Shown: positions 52,424 through 56,220 of the stretch, piece by piece | Layout of the letters: every line of letters begins with the position of its first letter | Position numbering within the stretch: position 1 is the first letter of the stretch | Source: Nemertoderma westbladi | Taxonomy: Eukaryota; Xenacoelomorpha; Nemertodermatida; Nemertodermatidae | DNA length: 56,220 bases | Direction: 5' to 3' | Assembly: GCA_032718475.1 (NCBI GenBank) | Contig: JAUCBJ010003545.1 | Span: 1 to 56,220 of the forward strand | Program-made: the position numbers and the translations under genes | The notes under the pieces: generated by a model | What the model saw: only the letters and a program-made list of their open reading frames with translations | Databases searched by the model: none | Told to the model about the DNA's origin: nothing

Positions 52424-55400
52424 GTAAGTACAAACTGGCCCCGGGTAAGTACAAACTGGCCCCGGGTAAGGACAAACTGGCCCCGGGTAAGTACAAACTT
52501 GCGCCGGGTAAGTACAAACTGGCCCCGGGTAAGTACAAACTGGCGCCAGGTAAGTACAAACTGGCCCCGGGTAAGTACAAACTGGCCCGGGTCAGTACAA
52601 ACTGGCCCCGGGTAAGTACAAACTGGCCCCGGGTAAGTACAAACTGGCCCGGGTCAGTACAAACTGGCCCCGGGTAAGTACAAACTGGCCCCGGGTAAGT
52701 ACAAACTGGACCGGGTAAGTACAAACTGGCCCCGGGTAAGTACAAACTGGCCCCGGGTAAGTACAAACTGGCCCCGGGTAAGTACAAACTGGCCCCGGGT
52801 AAGGACAAACTGGCACCGGGTAAGTACAAACTGGCACCGGGTAAGTACAAACTGGCCCCGGGTAAGTACAAACTGGCGCCAGGTAAGTACAAACTGGCAC
52901 CGGGTAAGTACAAACTGGCCCTGGTAAGTACAAACTGGACCGGGTAAGTACAAACTGGCCCCGGGTAAGTACAAACTGGCCCCGGGTAAGTACAAACTGG
53001 CCCCGGGTAAGTACAAACTGGCCCCGGGTAAGTACAAACTGGCCCCGGGTAAGTACAAACTGGACCGGGTAAGTACAAACTGGCCCCGGGTAAGTACAAA
53101 CTGGCCCCGGGTAAGTACAAACTGGCCCCGGGTAAGTACAAACTGGCCCCGGGTAAGTACAAACTGGCCCCGGGTAAGTACAAACTGGACCGGGTAAGTA
53201 CAAACTGGCCCCGGGTAAGTACAAACTGGCGCCAGGTAAGTACAAACTGGCCCCGGGTAAGTACAAACTGGCCCCGGGTAAGTACAAACTGGCCCGGGTC
53301 AGTACAAACTGGCCCCGGGTAAGGACAAACTGGCACCGGGTAAGTACAAACTGGCCCGGGTAAGTACAAACTGGACCGGGTAAGTACAAACTGGCCCCGG
53401 GTAAGTACAAACTGGCCCCGGGTAAGTACAAACTGGCGCCAGGTAAGTACAAACTGGCACCGGGTAAGTACAAACTGGCCCGGGTAAGTACAAACTGGAC
53501 CGGGTAAGTACAAACTGGCCCCGGGTAAGTACAAACTGGCCCCGGGTAAGTACAAACTGGCCCCGGGTAAGTACAAACTGGCCCCGGGTAAGTACAAACT
53601 GGCCCCGGGTAAGTACAAACTGGCCCCGGGTAAGTACAAACTGGCCCCGGGTAAGTACAAACTGGCCCCGGGTAAGTACAAACTGGCCCCGGGTAAGTAC
53701 AAACTGGACCGGGTAAGTACAAACTGGCCCCGGGTAAGTACAAACTGGCCCCGGGTAAGTACAAACTGGCCCCGGGTAAGTACAAACTGGCCCCGGGTAA
53801 GTACAAACTGGCCCCGGGTAAGTACAAACTGGCCCCGGGTAAGTACAAACTGGCCCCGGGTAAGTACAAACTGGCCCCGGGTAAGTACAAACTGGCCCCG
53901 GGTAAGTACAAACTGGCCCCGGGTAAGTACAAACTGGCGCCGGGTAAGGACAAACTGGCGCCGGGTAAGTACAAACTGGCCCGGGTAAGGACAAACTGGC
54001 GCCGGGTAAGGACAGACTGGCGCCGGGTAAGTACAAACTGGCCCCGGGTAAGTACAAACTGGCCCCGGGTAAGTACAAACTGGCCCCGGGTAAGTACAAA
54101 CTGGCCCCGGGTAAGTACAAACTGGCCCCGGGTAAGTACAAACTGGCCCCGGGTAAGTACAAACTGGCCCCGGGTAAGTACAAACTGGCCCCGGGTAAGT
54201 ACAAACTGGCCCCGGGTAAGGACAAACTGGCCCCGGGTAAGTACAAACTGGCCCCGGGTAAGTACAAACTGGCCCCGGGTAAGTGTACAAACTGGACCGG
54301 GTAAGTACAAACTGGCCCCGGGTAAGTACAAACTGGCCCCGGGTAAGTACAAACTGGCCCCGGGTAAGTACAAACTGGCGCCGGGTAAGTACAAACTGGC
54401 CCCGGGTAAGTACAAACTGGCCCCGGGTAAGTACAAACTGGCCCCGGGTAAGTACAAACTGGCCCCGGGTAAGTACAAACTGGCCCCGGGTAAGTACAAA
54501 CTGGCCCCGGGTAAGTACAAACTGGCCCCGGGTAAGTACAAACTGGCCCCGGGTAAGGACAAACTGGCGCCGGGTAAGGACAAACTGGCGCCGGGTAAGT
54601 ACAAACTGGCCCGGGTAAGGACAAACTGGCGCCGGGTAAGGACAGACTGGCGCCGGGTAAGTACAAACTGGCCCCGGGTAAGGACAAACTGGACCGGGTA
54701 AGTACAAACTGGCCCCGGGTAAGGACAAACTGGCGCCGGGTAAGTACAAACTGGCCCCGGGTAAGGACAAACTGGCGCCGGGTAAGGACAAACTGGCGCC
54801 GGGTAAGTACAAACTGGCCCCGGGTAAGTACAAACTGGCCCCGGGTAAGGACAAACTGGCGCCGGGTAAGTACAAACTGGCCCCGGGTAAGTACAAACTG
54901 GCCCCGGGTAAGTACAAACTGGACCGGGTAAGTACAAACTGGCCCCGGGTAAGGACAAACTGGCGCCGGGTAAGTACAAACTGGCCCCGGGTAAGTACAA
55001 ACTGGCCCCGGGTAAGTACAAACTGGACCGGGTAAGTACAAACTGGCCCCGGGTAAGGACAAACTGGCGCCGGGTAAGTACAAACTGGCACCGGGTAAGT
55101 ACAAACTGGCCCCGGGTAAGTACAAACTGGACCGGGTAAGTACAAACTGGCCCCGGGTAAGGACAAACTGGCACCGGGTAAGTACAAACTGGCCCCGGGT
55201 AAGTACAAACTGGCGCCGGGTAAGTACAAACTGGCCCCGGGTAAGTACAAACTGGCCCCGGGTAAGTACAAACTGGACCGGGTAAGTACAAACTGGCCCC
55301 GGGTAAGGACAAACTGGCGCCGGGTAAGTACAAACTGGCCCCGGGTAAGGACAAACTGGCGCCGGGTAAGTACAAACTGGCCCCGGGTAAGTACAAACTG

Positions 55401-56220
55401 GCCCCGGGTAAGTACAAACTGGACCGGGTAAGTACAAACTGGCCCCGGGTAAGGACAAACTGGCGCCGGGTAAGTACAAACTGGCCCCGGGTAAGTACAA
55501 ACTGGCCCCGGGTAAGTACAAACTGGACCGGGTAAGTACAAACTGGCCCCGGGTAAGGACAAACTGGCACCGGGTAAGTACAAACTGGCCCCGGGTAAGT
55601 ACAAACTGGCCCCGGGTAAGTACAAACTGGCCCGGGTAAGTACAAACTGGACCGGGTAAGTACAAACTGGCCCCGGGTAAGTACAAACTGGCCCCGGGTA
55701 AGTACAAACTGGCCCCGGGTAAGTACAAACTGGCCCCGGGTAAGTACAAACTGGCCCCGGGTAAGTATAAACTGGCCCCGGGTAAGGACAAACTGGCCCC
55801 GGGTAAGTACAAACTGGCCCCGGGTAAGTACAAACTGGCCCCGGGTAAGTACAAACTGGCCCCGGGTAAGTACAAACTGGCCCCGGGTAAGGACAAACTG
55901 GCCCCGGGTAAGTACAAACTGGCCCCGGGTAAGTACAAACTGGCCCCGGGTAAGTACAAACTGGCCCCGGGTAAGTACAAACTGGCCCCGGGTAAGTACA
56001 AACTGGCCCCGGGTAAGGACAAACTGGCCCCGGGTAAGTACAAACTGGCCCCGGGTAAGTACAAACTGGCCCCGGGTAAGTACAAACTGGCCCCGGGTAA
56101 GTACAAACTGGCCCCGGGTAAGTACAAACTGGCCCCGGGTAAGTACAAACTGGCCCCGGGTAAGTACAAACTGGCCCCGGGTAAGTACAAACTGGCCCCG
56201 GGTAAGTACAAACTGGCCCC
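52411..56220 (+). repeat. 21-bp donor-containing minisatellite, >180 copies, to the window end
   Basis: Each unit consists of AAACTGGCCCCGG (the last 13 bases of calpain exon 8) followed by GTAAGTAC (the first 8 intron bases). Variants include GCGCC or GCACC for GCCCC, GTAAGGAC for GTAAGTAC, and 20-base units with GGACCGG or GGCCCGGG. Variant patterns recur: the GGACAGACTGG variant occurs at 54011 and 54641, 630 bases apart, showing higher-order duplication. The array continues beyond the window. Open frames up to 1090 codons on the minus strand are products of the repeat. Confidence 0.97.

Noticed and set aside
52353-56211. Minus-strand open frames of 970-1090 codons with YLPGASL/TRGQFVL repeats
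   Set aside because: They arise because the 21-bp unit lacks stops in those frames; three overlapping frames are equally open, and frame changes follow 20-bp units. No coding evidence.

Overview
This is a eukaryotic, probably invertebrate deuterostome (echinoderm-like) genomic window. The evidence is intron-containing genes with GT-AG boundaries, a classical calpain, an ELMO-like gene, an HS1BP3-like gene, BEL/Pao, P-element-like, pogo/Tigger-like and several non-LTR retroelements, and very many hairpin MITE-like elements and minisatellites. The phylum is inferred from general sequence style only. No prokaryotic operons, CRISPR arrays or convincing RNA genes were seen.

Layout. 1-3.4 kb: inverted 49-bp tandem arrays, a MITE-like element and the first two coding exons of an ELMO-like gene on the minus strand, which runs off the left edge. 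3.4-8.1 kb: non-coding DNA with a second copy of the same MITE family (carrying a fragment resembling the end of a fucolectin/F5-8C domain), a three-copy CCAAT repeat and a GATAA microsatellite. 8.1-11.1 kb: three exons of a plus-strand gene whose C-terminus resembles HS1BP3; its first intron holds inverted G/C-rich minisatellites. 11.2-12.7 kb: two adjacent foldback elements.

13.7-30.4 kb: a P-element-like transposase reading frame cut in two by a 15.2-kb BEL/Pao LTR retrotransposon. The insertion is very clean: two 1222-bp LTRs with only three differences noticed, TGT...ACA ends and a 5-bp target duplication ATACT. The element keeps gag, zinc knuckles and the protease-like domain but has lost reverse transcriptase, most of RNase H and integrase. 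Its 5.2-kb leader carries a nested 2.9-kb DNA element with TA duplication and a G-run minisatellite.

33-56.2 kb: a plus-strand calpain gene. Eight coding exons could be placed with matching phases (32984-52423). Cys, His and Asn catalytic motifs are all present, followed by the start of the C2-like domain. Its introns are stuffed with a complete pogo/Tigger-like element (TIRs, TA duplication), a LINE with an apparent ~33-bp target duplication, a LINE nested in another LINE, and at least five minisatellites.

The most striking observation is that two of these minisatellites begin exactly at calpain 5' splice sites and repeat the splice donor itself. Intron 5 has about 20 units of ~30 bp carrying CTG|GTGAGT. 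Intron 8 has more than 180 units of 21 bp carrying CCGG|GTAAGTAC, made of the last 13 exon bases plus the first 8 intron bases. The 21-bp period keeps the calpain reading frame open for the first eight units. Exon-intron junction sequences appear to have become satellites, creating a large tandem array of strong U1-snRNA-type donor sites inside a gene.
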